DNA of 64,000 nucleotides. Source: Amborella trichopoda. Lineage: Eukaryota; Streptophyta; Magnoliopsida; Amborellales; Amborellaceae. The stretch is from contig NW_006497023.1 in NCBI RefSeq assembly GCF_000471905.2, forward strand, positions 1,259,924 to 1,323,923, written 5' to 3'. Position numbers and translations under genes: made by a program. Positions 54,985 through 64,000 of this stretch are shown piece after piece. Within the stretch, counting starts at the first letter, position 1; every line of letters begins with the position of its first letter. Below the pieces are notes generated by a model. That model saw only the letters and a program-made list of their open reading frames with translations. It was not told the DNA's origin and made no database searches.

Positions 54985-55765
54985 GACAGTGTAGCGCACT
55001 TTCTCTTTTTCTTCTCTCTTCACCGTCGTGCGCACTTTCTCTTCTTCTTATCTCTTCACCGCTGTGCGCACTCTCTCACCACTGTGCGCACTTTCTCTTC
55101 TCCTTCTCTCTTCACCACCGTGTGTACTCTCTCATCGTCGTGCGCACTCTCTCACTACCGTGCGCACTCTCTCACTATCGTGCGCACTTTCTCTTCTTCT
55201 TCTCTCTTCACCATCGTGCGTACTCTCTCACTGTCGTGCATACTTTCTCTTCTTCTTCTCTCTTCACCGTCGTGCGCACTCTCTCATCGTTGTGCGCACT
55301 CTCTTTCTTCTCTCTTCACTGCCGTGCGCACTCTCTCACTGCCATGCGTACTCTCTCACTGCCGTGCACACTTTCTCTTCTTCTCTCTTCACTGCCGTGC
55401 TCACTCTCTCACCGTCGTGCACTCTTTCTCTTCTTCTTCTCTCTTCACTGTCGTGTGCACTCTCTCACCGCCATGCACACTTTCTCTTCTTCTCTCTTCA
55501 CTGCCGTGCGCACTCTCTCACCGCTGTGCGCACTCTCTTCACTGCCGTGCGCACTCTCTCACTACTGTGCCCACTTTTTCTTCTTCTCTCTTCACCGTCG
55601 TGCGCACTTCCTCTTCTTCTCTCTTCACTGTTGTGCACACTCTCTCACCGTCATGCACGCTTTCTCTTCTTCTTCTCTCTTCACCGCTGTGCACACTCTC
55701 TCACTGCCTTACGTACTTTCTCTTCTTCTTCTCTCTTCACCGTCGTACGTACTTTCTCTTGCCGG
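54985..55765. repeat. Pyrimidine-rich composite array, left LTR
   Basis: Many units of 20 bp (CACTCTCTCACCGTCGTGCG) mixed with about 36-bp units (TTTCTCTTCTTCTTCTCTCT plus TCACCGTCGTGCG). All three plus-strand frames stay open for 239-290 codons because C/T-rich DNA rarely makes stops; no protein is inferred. Confidence 0.9.
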
Positions 55766-55787
55766 GAAAGTTTGGGTTGTTTCATCA

Positions 55788-56666
55788 TCCCCCTCTTAAA
55801 TAGGATTTTGTCCTCAAAATCGTGTCTTAGTTAGTCAAACAACCCGGGGTACTTATCCCGAATTTCATCTTCTCGATCGCATGTCGATTCTTAATTTGAG
55901 TGATATTGCCATAACACACGGACTTGAGGAATTTCTTTATTACGTAACACTTGCATTCTCCTGTCCATTATTTCAATCGGTCGTTCAATATAAGGCAAGT
56001 CTTATCTGATCAGAATTGGTTCATACTCAGAACATGGGACGGGTCCGGCTGATATTTCCTTAACAGTGATACATGGAACATGTCATGAATATTCGCCAAC
56101 TCAGGTGGTAGGGCAAGTCGCTAAGCCATATTCCCAACTCTTTCTTGAATTTCAAAAGGTCAAATAAATCGTGGGGTCAATTTTCATTTCTTGCCGAATC
56201 GTATAATACCTTGACGATACTTTGAAGAAAATTTAATCACCCACCTCAAACTCAAGATCTCTCCTTCGATTATCAGCATAACTCTTATGCCGACTCTGAG
56301 TAGTCTTGTTTCTCTCCCGAATCAAGGAAATATTTTTTGAGGTTGCAACAGTTCGGCGGGTTTCTGATGTTCAGCTTTTACTTGCTGACACGTCAAGCAC
56401 TTAGAGACAAACTGTGCCACTTCCTTTTGTGCCATTCGAATTTGTTGAAAGAGCTAGGGCTCCATCCTCATACAAGCAGTCATTCCTACCCCATCGCTAA
56501 GGGGTACTGTTGGGTGCCACTCTACTGCATCTTCTAATAGTTTTATCTCTCGAATCATCAGATGTGCCATTGATACCATGGGCTTTCGGCTCAAAGCATC
56601 TGCTACTACATTGGTCTTGCCCTGTTGGTAATTGATGGTACATTTATAATCATTCAGTAGGTCCAT
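55788..56666 (-). pseudogene. Gypsy-2 integrase with catalytic core deleted
   Basis: The RNase H end (GKTNVVADALSRKP, 56454..56666) is followed by the zinc-module tail (KCLTCQQVKAEHQKPAELL at about 56345..56400). Next comes text from the integrase C-terminal half (SYADNRRRDLEFEVGD-like, HVPCITVKEISAGP-like, VLRNKEIPQVRVLWQYH). The D,D-35-E core of roughly 200 residues is absent. Confidence 0.75.
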
Positions 56667-56675
56667 CCATCTTCT

Positions 56676-57604
56676 TTACCTCATGTTTAACTCTTTATGA
56701 GAAAATAGATACTTGAGGCTCTTATGATATGTAAATATCTTAAGTTGAGCCCCATAGAGGTAATGTCTCCAGATTTTCAAGGCAAACACTACAGTCTCGA
56801 GTTCCAACTCATGAGTTGGGTAATTTTTCTCGTACGACTTTAACTGTTTGGAGGCATACGTTATGACTTTCCCTCGTTGCATCAGCACACATCCAAGCCC
56901 TTTATGAGAGGCGTCAGTATAAACCACAAAATCCTTGTTCCCTTCGGGTAAGGCTAGTATCGGGGCCGTGGTCAGTCTCTTTTTTAGTTCTTGAAAACTT
57001 ATTTCACAATCATCTGTCCATACAAACTTCACTTCTTTTTGGGTTACGCGAGTCAAGGGGAGTGCTATATTTGAGAACCCTTCTACGAAGCGCTATAATA
57101 TCCTACCAGTCCCAAAAACTGCGAACCTTAGTCACATTTGTCGGTCTTCCCCATTGAAGTACAACTTCAATTTTACAAGGGTCAACTGCGACCCCATCCT
57201 TAGATACAACGTGCCTAAAGAAGGCCACGCTTGGAAGCCAAAATTCACTCTCCACAATTTAACGTACAACTTCTCCGTCTTTAGAGTTTGGAGGACCATT
57301 CTTAAGTGTTGCCCATACTCTTCCAGGTTCCTTGAATATACCAGAATATCATCTACAAAGATCACCACAAAATCATCCAAAACGGTCTAAAAACTCTATT
57401 CATCAAATCCATAAAGACAACCAGAGCATTGGTCAACCCGAACAGCATTACCAATAATTCATAGTGTCCATATCGAGTCCTGAATATAGTTTTAGGGACA
57501 TCTTCTTCCTTGACCCGCAGTTGATGATAGCCTAATTGAAGGTCAATCTTAGAAAACACTTGGGCTTCTTGAAGTTGGTAAAAAAGATCATCAATTTTAG
57601 GCAA
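56676..57604 (-). pseudogene. Gypsy-2 reverse transcriptase and RNase H
   Basis: 57362..57604: [20 protein letters not shown], then LGYHQLRV. 57132..57380: [13 protein letters not shown], the catalytic FVDD. 56676..57056: RNase H with [40 protein letters not shown] and [12 protein letters not shown]. Frame breaks lie at about 57360 and 57100. Confidence 0.87.
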
Positions 57605-57743
57605 GGGGTATTTATTCTTTACAGTGACCTAGTTCAACTGTCTAGTCTATACAAAGCCTTAAAGACCCATCTTTCTTTTTCAAAAATAGGACTGGTGCAC
57701 CCCAAGGTGACACACTGGGTCGAATGAACCCCTTTTCCAACAA

Positions 57744-58690
57744 CTATTGCAATTGTTCTTTTAGTTCCTTTAATTTGGCTGGGGCCATCCTATAAGGGGC
57801 TTTAGAGATGGGAACGGTGTCTGGAACAACATTTATCTCAAATTCTACCTCCCTGATTAGAGGCAAAGAGGTCAACTCCTCAAGAAAAACTTCGAGATAT
57901 TCCCTCACCACTAGTATCTCTTCTAACTTGGACTGGACATCTCGATTCTCTACTATATAGGCCAAATACCCAACACATATTTTGGCCAACAGGCGAGAAG
58001 CCCGAAGGGCCGAAATAAGGTGTAGAGGGGAGCTATCCTTAATGCCCACAAATTTCAACTCAGACTGATTTGGGCATCTAAATGTTACAATTTTATCATA
58101 GCCATATACTGTTGCATAATGTGTGGACAACCAGTCCATGCTCAAAATATCATCAAAATCTTGAATGTCTAACATTAGCAAGTCTATAGGTAAGACACAT
58201 CATTCAAGCAAGACTCCACAGTGTTTATAAACAATATCAATTCCTAAAGATTCTCCCATAGGTGTACGTACTACCAAAGTCAGTCAAGAAGTGCATGTCT
58301 AGCATTCATGTGGCATGCAAAGTGAGATGATCCAGGGTCAATCAGAATTTTAGCTTCCATGCCACAAATAAAGAGCGTACCTCGGATTACAGAGGCAGAT
58401 GACTTGGCTTCTCGTTCTATGAGAGAAAATACCCGACTTTGAGTCTTAGGTTGGTTTTCTGGCCCTTTTATTGGATAGTCTTTGATCAGGTGCCTAGACT
58501 TACCACATCTAAAACATGCTCCACACTCAGCTGCAGAGTGATTGTCCTTCCCATAATATGGGCACGTTAGTCGCTGGTTCTCCCTTATGTTGCCCAGAAA
58601 GGTCTTCTGAATGTTCTTGTTCATTTGGTTATCTCTTCCCTTGAAACTTCTCCTTGGAGGTGGTCGAGTCTTCCACCTAAGTTTCCCCAA
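57744..58690 (-). pseudogene. Gypsy-2 gag zinc knuckle and protease
   Basis: 58280..58690 has CFRCGKSRHLIKDY, a CCHC knuckle whose last Cys is Tyr, then protease text EAKILIDPGSSHFACH (the usual DSGA/DTGA is DPGS). 57744..58181 continues DFDDILSMDWLSTHYATV and the linker APYRMAPAKLKELKEQL that precedes RT. Confidence 0.82.
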
Positions 58691-59231
58691 CTAGGCTGGC
58701 CCCATTCTTCCCTTCTTTCTTAACCAGGACTCTTCTCTGTCCCTCTCAATTTTCATGGCAAGATCTACCAAAGGGGACAAGGTTTTGAGGTTTACCGATA
58801 TCACCCTTCCCCTTATATCGGATCTGAGGCCTCTCTCAAACATGTTCGCTTTCCATGCCTCAGTATTAAGGATATGTGGTGCATATCTTGAAAGCTAAGT
58901 AAACTTGGCTACATGCCGCTCCATTGATAGATTCCTCTATTGCAGCTCAATAAATTCTACTTCTTTTCTTTCTTGTACAGAGTCAGGAATGTATTTCTCA
59001 TTGAAGGCTTCTAGAAAATTTCCCCAGCTTACTTTTGTCCTTGACTCTTCCCATGATAGCTTTATTGAGCCCCACCAGCTCATCATCTCCTTCTAGCATG
59101 AAGGTCCCCAATCTGACCTTCTGTTCATCCGTACAATGTAGTACATCAAATATCTTTTCTACTTGTCTTCTCCATCGTTCATCCGTATAATGCAGTACCT
59201 CAAACTACTAATTCAACCAAAGGGCGATGAG
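58691..59231 (-). pseudogene. Gypsy-2 gag remnant
   Basis: Minus strand shows DEQKVRLGTFMLEGDDE and further gag-like pieces with stops. The start of gag is lost at the junction with the LTR. Confidence 0.6.
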
Positions 59232-60084
59232 TGTGGGATCGCGACCAGAGGTCGCGAATGTCACTCAGGTGCAAGTGGCTCAACATGTGTAGAAATGCAG
59301 AATCAAAGCAAACCATGAAAGAAAATAAAAACTCATTCATCAAGCCACATAAAACTGCACAAACTAAAACCATTAAGTACATATAAAATCTCCAAAGGTT
59401 CTTTACAATTCTATCCCAGGCACTACCGGCATGACATAAACAAGACAGTATACATCAAAACAGCATTGTGGCCCAACCACTCGACACCTACTATCAAAAC
59501 GTTCCTTGATCAGTAGCCGCTTGCCACCACTGTCCAGTTGCCTCCTCAAGGATGGTCGGTTAACACTCTACACAGATGGGAAAATAAAAAGAATGAGCTA
59601 AAAGCCCAGTAAGTAGACTAGTGCCCTTGCATTCCCACCTACATGCATGTACATAATAACATGGTCTATGGTTCAACATAAATCATACCGGCATCACATA
59701 GTAGGATCGTGCATCAGAATATATATATTTATCGTATATAAAGAGAGTAACATTCAGATATCAGAGTATCCATTGTTCTCGAGATGGTAGATACATTTAT
59801 ACTTATTACAGTCAAAGTCAGATGTTCACATGGAAAGTCTAAGTCACACAGGCAAAACATTTCTATTTATTTCCGAAGTAGAAGCCACATCGATCAGGCT
59901 AAGCCAATCTTGTACTTGGAATTTCTACCCTCATTCAGGAGGGAGGACAATGACAAATGGAGGTCCCATTTCGTAATGTCCTCACTCACGCACACAATCC
60001 CCAACGTGCTTTGGGGTTTTCGATAGGTTGAGGCCTTGCAAGACATGACCATCTCCTTACGCCTTCAGGCGAGAGGGCGTTACA

Positions 60085-60620
60085 CTACCATTGGAGGGCC
60101 CAATGCATAGTGCCCATAACAATTTAGGGGGCTCGACCCACCATGTTATTCATAGTCACTCCTAGACTCAACTCCTATCATAGGAGTCGTTGTATAGTAT
60201 ACCCAGCTACCAATGAGGGATCCATTACATAGTGATCATTTCACCGGTATCAGTTTTCAGTATAACAGAATCACAAATCCAACTACCAATGGAGGACCCA
60301 TTGCGTAGAGGTCAGGGCACACATAACTATCTCACATATAATAGAATCATAGTATCCACCAATGGAGGACCCATTGCGTAGTGGTCATGTCACATATAAC
60401 AGAATCACAGTATCCACTACCAATGGATGACCCATTGCATAGTGGACATGACACATATAACAGAATCAGAGTATTCACTACCAATGAAGGACCAATTGCA
60501 TAGCGGTCATGACACATATAATAGAATCACATATAATAGAATCATAGTATCCACTACCAATGGAGGACCCATTGCGTAGCGGTCATGTCACATATAATAG
60601 AATCACAGTATCCTTTTTTT
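60085..60620. repeat. Tandem array of about 61 bp, right LTR
   Basis: About eight units matching the array at 53030..53640, one fewer and with different unit variants. Confidence 0.88.
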
Positions 60621-61989
60621 TCTACAATTTCAAACAGTGATGTTCTATCGTAAATAAGGCCATAATGATCGATCCATTTGGAATTCAGAAATGGTTCCAA
60701 AACCAATTTTTTACTAGACATGCGTATCTTTCAAATGGGGTGGCTTGAAAGAATTTGGATACCGTTTGGCCTTAAAAATCTCATTGGAAATGAGGCATCC
60801 CATATCAAACCTGCTGTGCAGTTGGGATAGTGACATGTCCTACTTAGTATAGTTATAGCTTTCAATCTATAAGGAATTTTGAAGTATTTCCAAAACCAAA
60901 ATTCGAGTAAAAATATTTATATTTTAAACAAGGGCAGTTTGAGAACATTTTCACTCCATTTGGGCATCCAAAAGTTCGTGACAACTAAAGTAATGGTTCT
61001 GGATTTTTATGATATCTATTCATGGTGACATATCTTTGTAAATAATTGTATAACTCTCAATTTAGGAGGAATTTTGAAATGTGTTCAACATGTGATTTTA
61101 AGCATACTCATATATCTTTCAAATGACAGTGATTTAGAAGAAAATGGACTCTATTTGGTCAGTCAAAATTCGTGACAACAGAGACATCAATTTTGAAATT
61201 TTACTAAATCTGTCAACAATAACCTTTTTTCACATTTTGAAGCATAACTCTTCACGCATACAGGATTTGAGCAAGATTTAAACATGAATATTTTAGTAGA
61301 TACATATATCTTTCCAATGACAGTGATTTAATGTCATTTGGACCTCATTCGATAGGTCAAAAGTAGATTACAGAAACTTAGAACCTTCTTGGAAATTACT
61401 GTGCAGTTGTAGCATTATCCAAAATGAAAACCAATTAATCCCAAATTTATGCTACATCTTAACATAAAACCTTTTTTTTGATCATTAGATACATATAAGC
61501 ACTTAATCACACGTTTTCCATAGAAAGCAAGGAAGATTTGATACTCATCTTGGGCATCCAAAGGCAAGCTAAAGTGCTGGAAATCATGGTATAATAGTGT
61601 ACACGTACATCCACTCTTCATGCATCTACTCATGCTCATTCTTATACTTAATCCATTCTAAATCCACGCTTAAGGACCTACAAGAAAGTTGACCCACTGA
61701 CCTTGTGTGTGCAATGGTGTTATCAGATTTCCTCCCACAACTCACTCCTCAAGCTCCTCAATTTGGGCTCCAACAAAGGTTAGAAAAGGGGGTTGCAAAT
61801 GCTATGTGCTTGGCTTGTAAGAGTGAGAACATGACGTGAGGGAAAGAGAGAGAGGCTTATGTACTCCAGAAGTGTGAGGTGGTAGCTTGGGGTTGCCATG
61901 TGACAGTTCAGTGACATGCAGTTTGGCAGGTGGCAGCTGTGGCAGCATGCAGTAGGTAAGTGGCATCCATGAGTCATTCATTAGCTCGG

Positions 61990-62530
61990 CAGTGTAACAC
62001 ACTTCTCTTCTTCTTCTCTCTTCACCGCCTTGAGCACTCTCACCACCGTGCTCACTTTCTCTTCTTCTTCTTTCTTCATCGTCTTGCGCACTCTCTCACC
62101 ACCATGCGCACTTTCTCTTCTTCTTCTCTCTTCACCATCATGCGCACTCGCTCACCGCCATGCACACTCTCACCTCCGTGCGCACTCTCTCTTCTTCTTC
62201 TCTCTTCACCGTCGTATGCACTCTCTCACCACCGTGCACACTTTCTCTTCTTCTTCTCTCTTCACCGCTTTACGCACTCTCTCACCGCCATGTGAACTTT
62301 CTCTTCTTCTCTCTTCACCGTTGTGCCCACTCTCTTACCACTATGCACACTTTCTTTTTTTCTTCTCTTTTCACTGCCATGCACACTCTCTCTCCCCCGT
62401 GCACACTTTTTGTTCTTCTTCTCTCTTTACCACCGTGGGCACTCTCTGACCGTCATGCACACTTTCTCTTCTTCTTCTCTCTTCGCCACCACACACACTC
62501 TCTCACCGCCGTGCGTACTTTCTCTTGTTG
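61990..62530. repeat. Pyrimidine-rich composite array, right LTR
   Basis: Same unit types as 54985..55765 but shorter (about 540 versus 780 bases). Open frames across it (up to 150 codons) are composition artefacts. Confidence 0.88.
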
Positions 62531-62716
62531 GGAAAGTTTGGGTCGTTACACCCCCGGTCTTTGGGCTGGGTTTGAAGCCAACTCCTTCACTTTCTTGCTT
62601 GATTGCACATGATCAAATGGTTCGGGTTGAAGACCCTCGGTTCGTCTCTTTGGCTTTAAAAAAGCTGTGCTTGTATGAGAAATTTGTTGGGATAAGGATG
62701 AGTCGAGGTTGGGTGG

Positions 62717-63168
62717 GTTAAAAGCTTGTGAGGCTAGGCTTGATGGGTCGAGGTTGAGGGAAAACCCCTCAATAAAATCCGTGAGCCTTCCGGCATCACC
62801 TCCTCTAGGAGGCAATACTGAAGACAGGACAAAGATATTAGGCACTAGGCCTAAGTACCCCAGAGACTTGTTAAGGGTGCTTGCTAGGTCTTACCCTGTC
62901 GCGTGACCCAAGCGCAAGCCTCCTTAAAGAGTGAGGGCTAGATGGATTCAAGCTTGATAGATTGGGCTGGATGAGTTAAGGTCGTCGGAAAACCCCTCAT
63001 TAAATTTTGCAAGCTTTCTAGTGTCACTTTCCCTAGGAAGCAAAACCTGAGTCGGGATAAAGGTATTAGGCACTACGTCTAAGTACCCCGGAGACTTGTT
63101 AAGGGTGCCTATTGGGTCTTACCCTGTCGCGTGACCCATGCCTGTCTCCTTAAAGAGTGGGGGCTAGG
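62717..63168. repeat. Tandem duplication, 228-bp unit
   Basis: CTTACCCTGTCGCGTGACCC, GGAAAACCCCTCA, AAGTACCCC and GAGACTTGTTAAGGGTGC occur twice, 228 bases apart. Probably part of another, unidentified repeat. Confidence 0.88.
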
Positions 63169-63169
63169 T

Positions 63170-63640
63170 AGAAGAATGGGCTAGGAAAGAAGTGAAATCA
63201 GAGAAGGGTGGAGAAGAGAGAGTAAGAGAGAAAAAAGAGAAGAAAGAGAGAGGGAGAGGAGAGAAAATAGGACTAAGAGAGAGAGAGGGAGAAGAAAGAA
63301 AAAGAGAGGGATAAGAGAAAAAGAGGGGGTAAGAGAGAAAGAGAAAGAGAGAGAAGAGAGAAAGAAAGAGTGAGAAGAGGGAGAGAATAAGGGGGGGAGA
63401 CCTGTGACTATGCCATCTGTGAGAGAAGAGAGAGAGATAGAGAGAGAAAAGGAAGGAAGAGAGAGTGGGAGACTGTTGGTTAGGTCGTCGGTGTGAGGGG
63501 GAAGAGAGGGGGGGAGAGAGGGAGAAAGATATAGAGAAGCGAGACCGGCAACTAAGCCGTTGGTGCGAAGAGAGAGAGAAGAAAGAGAGAGAGAGAAGAA
63601 GAGAGAGAGAGAGGAGAAACACCTAGATGGGAGAGATTAG
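63170..63640. repeat. GA-rich low-complexity tract
   Basis: Nearly continuous AGAGA/GGGAGA with a few GC-rich islands. The 152-codon minus-strand frame is Leu/Ser/Phe-only text from the CT strand, not a protein. Confidence 0.85.
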
Positions 63641-63714
63641 TGGCGTGGGAGACCGACACTTAGGTTGAAGAGACCGACGGGTTGGGAGATCGACACCTTG
63701 AGAGGAGTATAGGT

Positions 63715-63845
63715 TGGTGTGGTGTAGGGGTTAGGTGATAGGGAGTACGAAGTAGGAAGTATGAGTATAAGGAGTAGAGAGTAGGGAGTATGGATTAGGG
63801 AGTAGGGGGTATGGATTAGGGAGTAGGGAGTATAGAGTAGTCTTC
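63715..63845. repeat. Minisatellite (GGAGTAGGGAGTATGGATTA)
   Basis: Short GGAGTA and GGATTA units repeated about fifteen times with variation. Confidence 0.85.
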
Positions 63846-64000
63846 TAAAGGACGAATCGGGCTGACTAGTCGGTCCTGGCCCTATTCGATTAGTTGGACC
63901 AATTCTGACTAAATCAGTCGATTAGTGCCCCGATTGTTATTGAAAAATATAATTTGGGTAAAAAGATCCCAAAAAAATCCCAAAAACTGATTGTAAAAAA

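Larger units (their letters stand above)
51901..55787 (-). repeat. Gypsy-2 3' LTR (about 3.9 kb)
   Basis: Collinear with 59232..62550 from 52170 on. The first 270 bases have no partner because the other LTR is truncated. It contains a 61-bp array (53030..53640) and a pyrimidine array (54985..55765). Confidence 0.72.
51901..62550 (-). mobile_element. Ty3/gypsy retrotransposon with very long repeats (chromovirus-like, gypsy-2)
   Basis: Two similar blocks, 51901..55787 and 59232..62550, flank minus-strand gypsy coding DNA (55788..59231). The right-block edge reads TGTAACGACCC on the minus strand, typical of such LTRs. A purine tract (AAGAGGGGGATGA on the minus strand) borders the left block. 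The pol end has RNKEIPQVRVLWQYH and DEIRDKYPGLF, wording typical of Tekay/Del-type chromovirus integrases. The junction of the right block with gag has lost the LTR end, the primer site and early gag. No target duplication was found. Confidence 0.78.
59232..62550 (-). repeat. Gypsy-2 5' LTR (3.3 kb, truncated)
   Basis: From TGTGGGATCGCGACC to GGGTCGTTACA. Collinear with 52170..55787, including both internal arrays. Confidence 0.75.

Noticed and set aside
54927..55834. Three overlapping plus-strand open frames of 239-290 codons
   Set aside because: They are different frames of the same C/T-rich tandem array in an LTR; their Ser/Leu/Cys/Arg/His-only text is a by-product of composition.
61960..62721. 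Open frames of 111-150 codons
   Set aside because: Second copy of the same array in the other LTR.
63164..63622. 152-codon minus-strand Leu/Ser/Phe frame resembling a membrane protein
   Set aside because: Complement of a GA-rich low-complexity tract.

Overview
The window looks like nuclear DNA of a seed plant. It is AT-rich, has no bacterial-style gene packing, and carries plant-type Ty1/copia and Ty3/gypsy elements, SINE and RTE-LINE copies, MITEs, AG microsatellites and one 20-N assembly gap (19657..19676). The species cannot be named from the sequence. Long introns filled with repeats suggest a large genome.

The only host gene I can support is a plus-strand cytochrome P450 of the CYP97B type (plastid, carotenoid-hydroxylase clan), spread over 318..50827. 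Twelve exons join in a consistent phase to a 504-residue reading frame. It has a plastid-type N-terminus, the C-helix WxxxR, the I-helix AGHET, the K-helix ExxR and the haem motif [10 protein letters not shown]. Family proteins are about 580 residues. The difference matches a segment of about 75 residues (E-F to G/H region) that is absent between exons 5 and 6. Exon 10 carries a +1 and a -1 shift that cancel out and scramble about 12 normally conserved residues, and the intron 7 donor reads GC instead of GT. The copy may be a decayed, alternatively spliced or mis-assembled gene. The frame stays open, so it is not a simple nonsense pseudogene.

Layout: 1-317 is a palindromic repeat end plus the short upstream region. 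318-13437 holds exons 1-3 in introns full of small elements: a 393-bp MITE nested in another repeat, a long fold-back element, and GATTC/AACCGG-rich repeats. 13438-22975 (intron 3) holds a decayed copia element on the minus strand, a poly(A)-tailed retroposon-like insertion, the N gap, another MITE and an RTE-LINE tail. 22976-29761 holds exons 4-8 with a 5'-truncated LINE that has a 16-bp target duplication. 29762-34705 holds exons 9-10 and a SINE. Intron 10 (34706-50334) contains a gypsy element of about 10 kb (minus strand) with a copia element nested in it, a second SINE and a fourth MITE. 50335-50827 holds exons 11-12.

Downstream, 51901-62550 is a second gypsy element (minus strand) with very long repeats (3.3-3.9 kb), each containing two different tandem arrays. 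Its integrase catalytic core is deleted. 62551-64000 is tandemly duplicated repeat DNA, a GA-rich tract and a minisatellite. No tRNA or rRNA gene and no CRISPR array was seen. I found no clear sign of a wholly new biological system. The most unusual signals are the P450 defects, the 9-bp-TSD MITE family and the array-bearing long terminal repeats.
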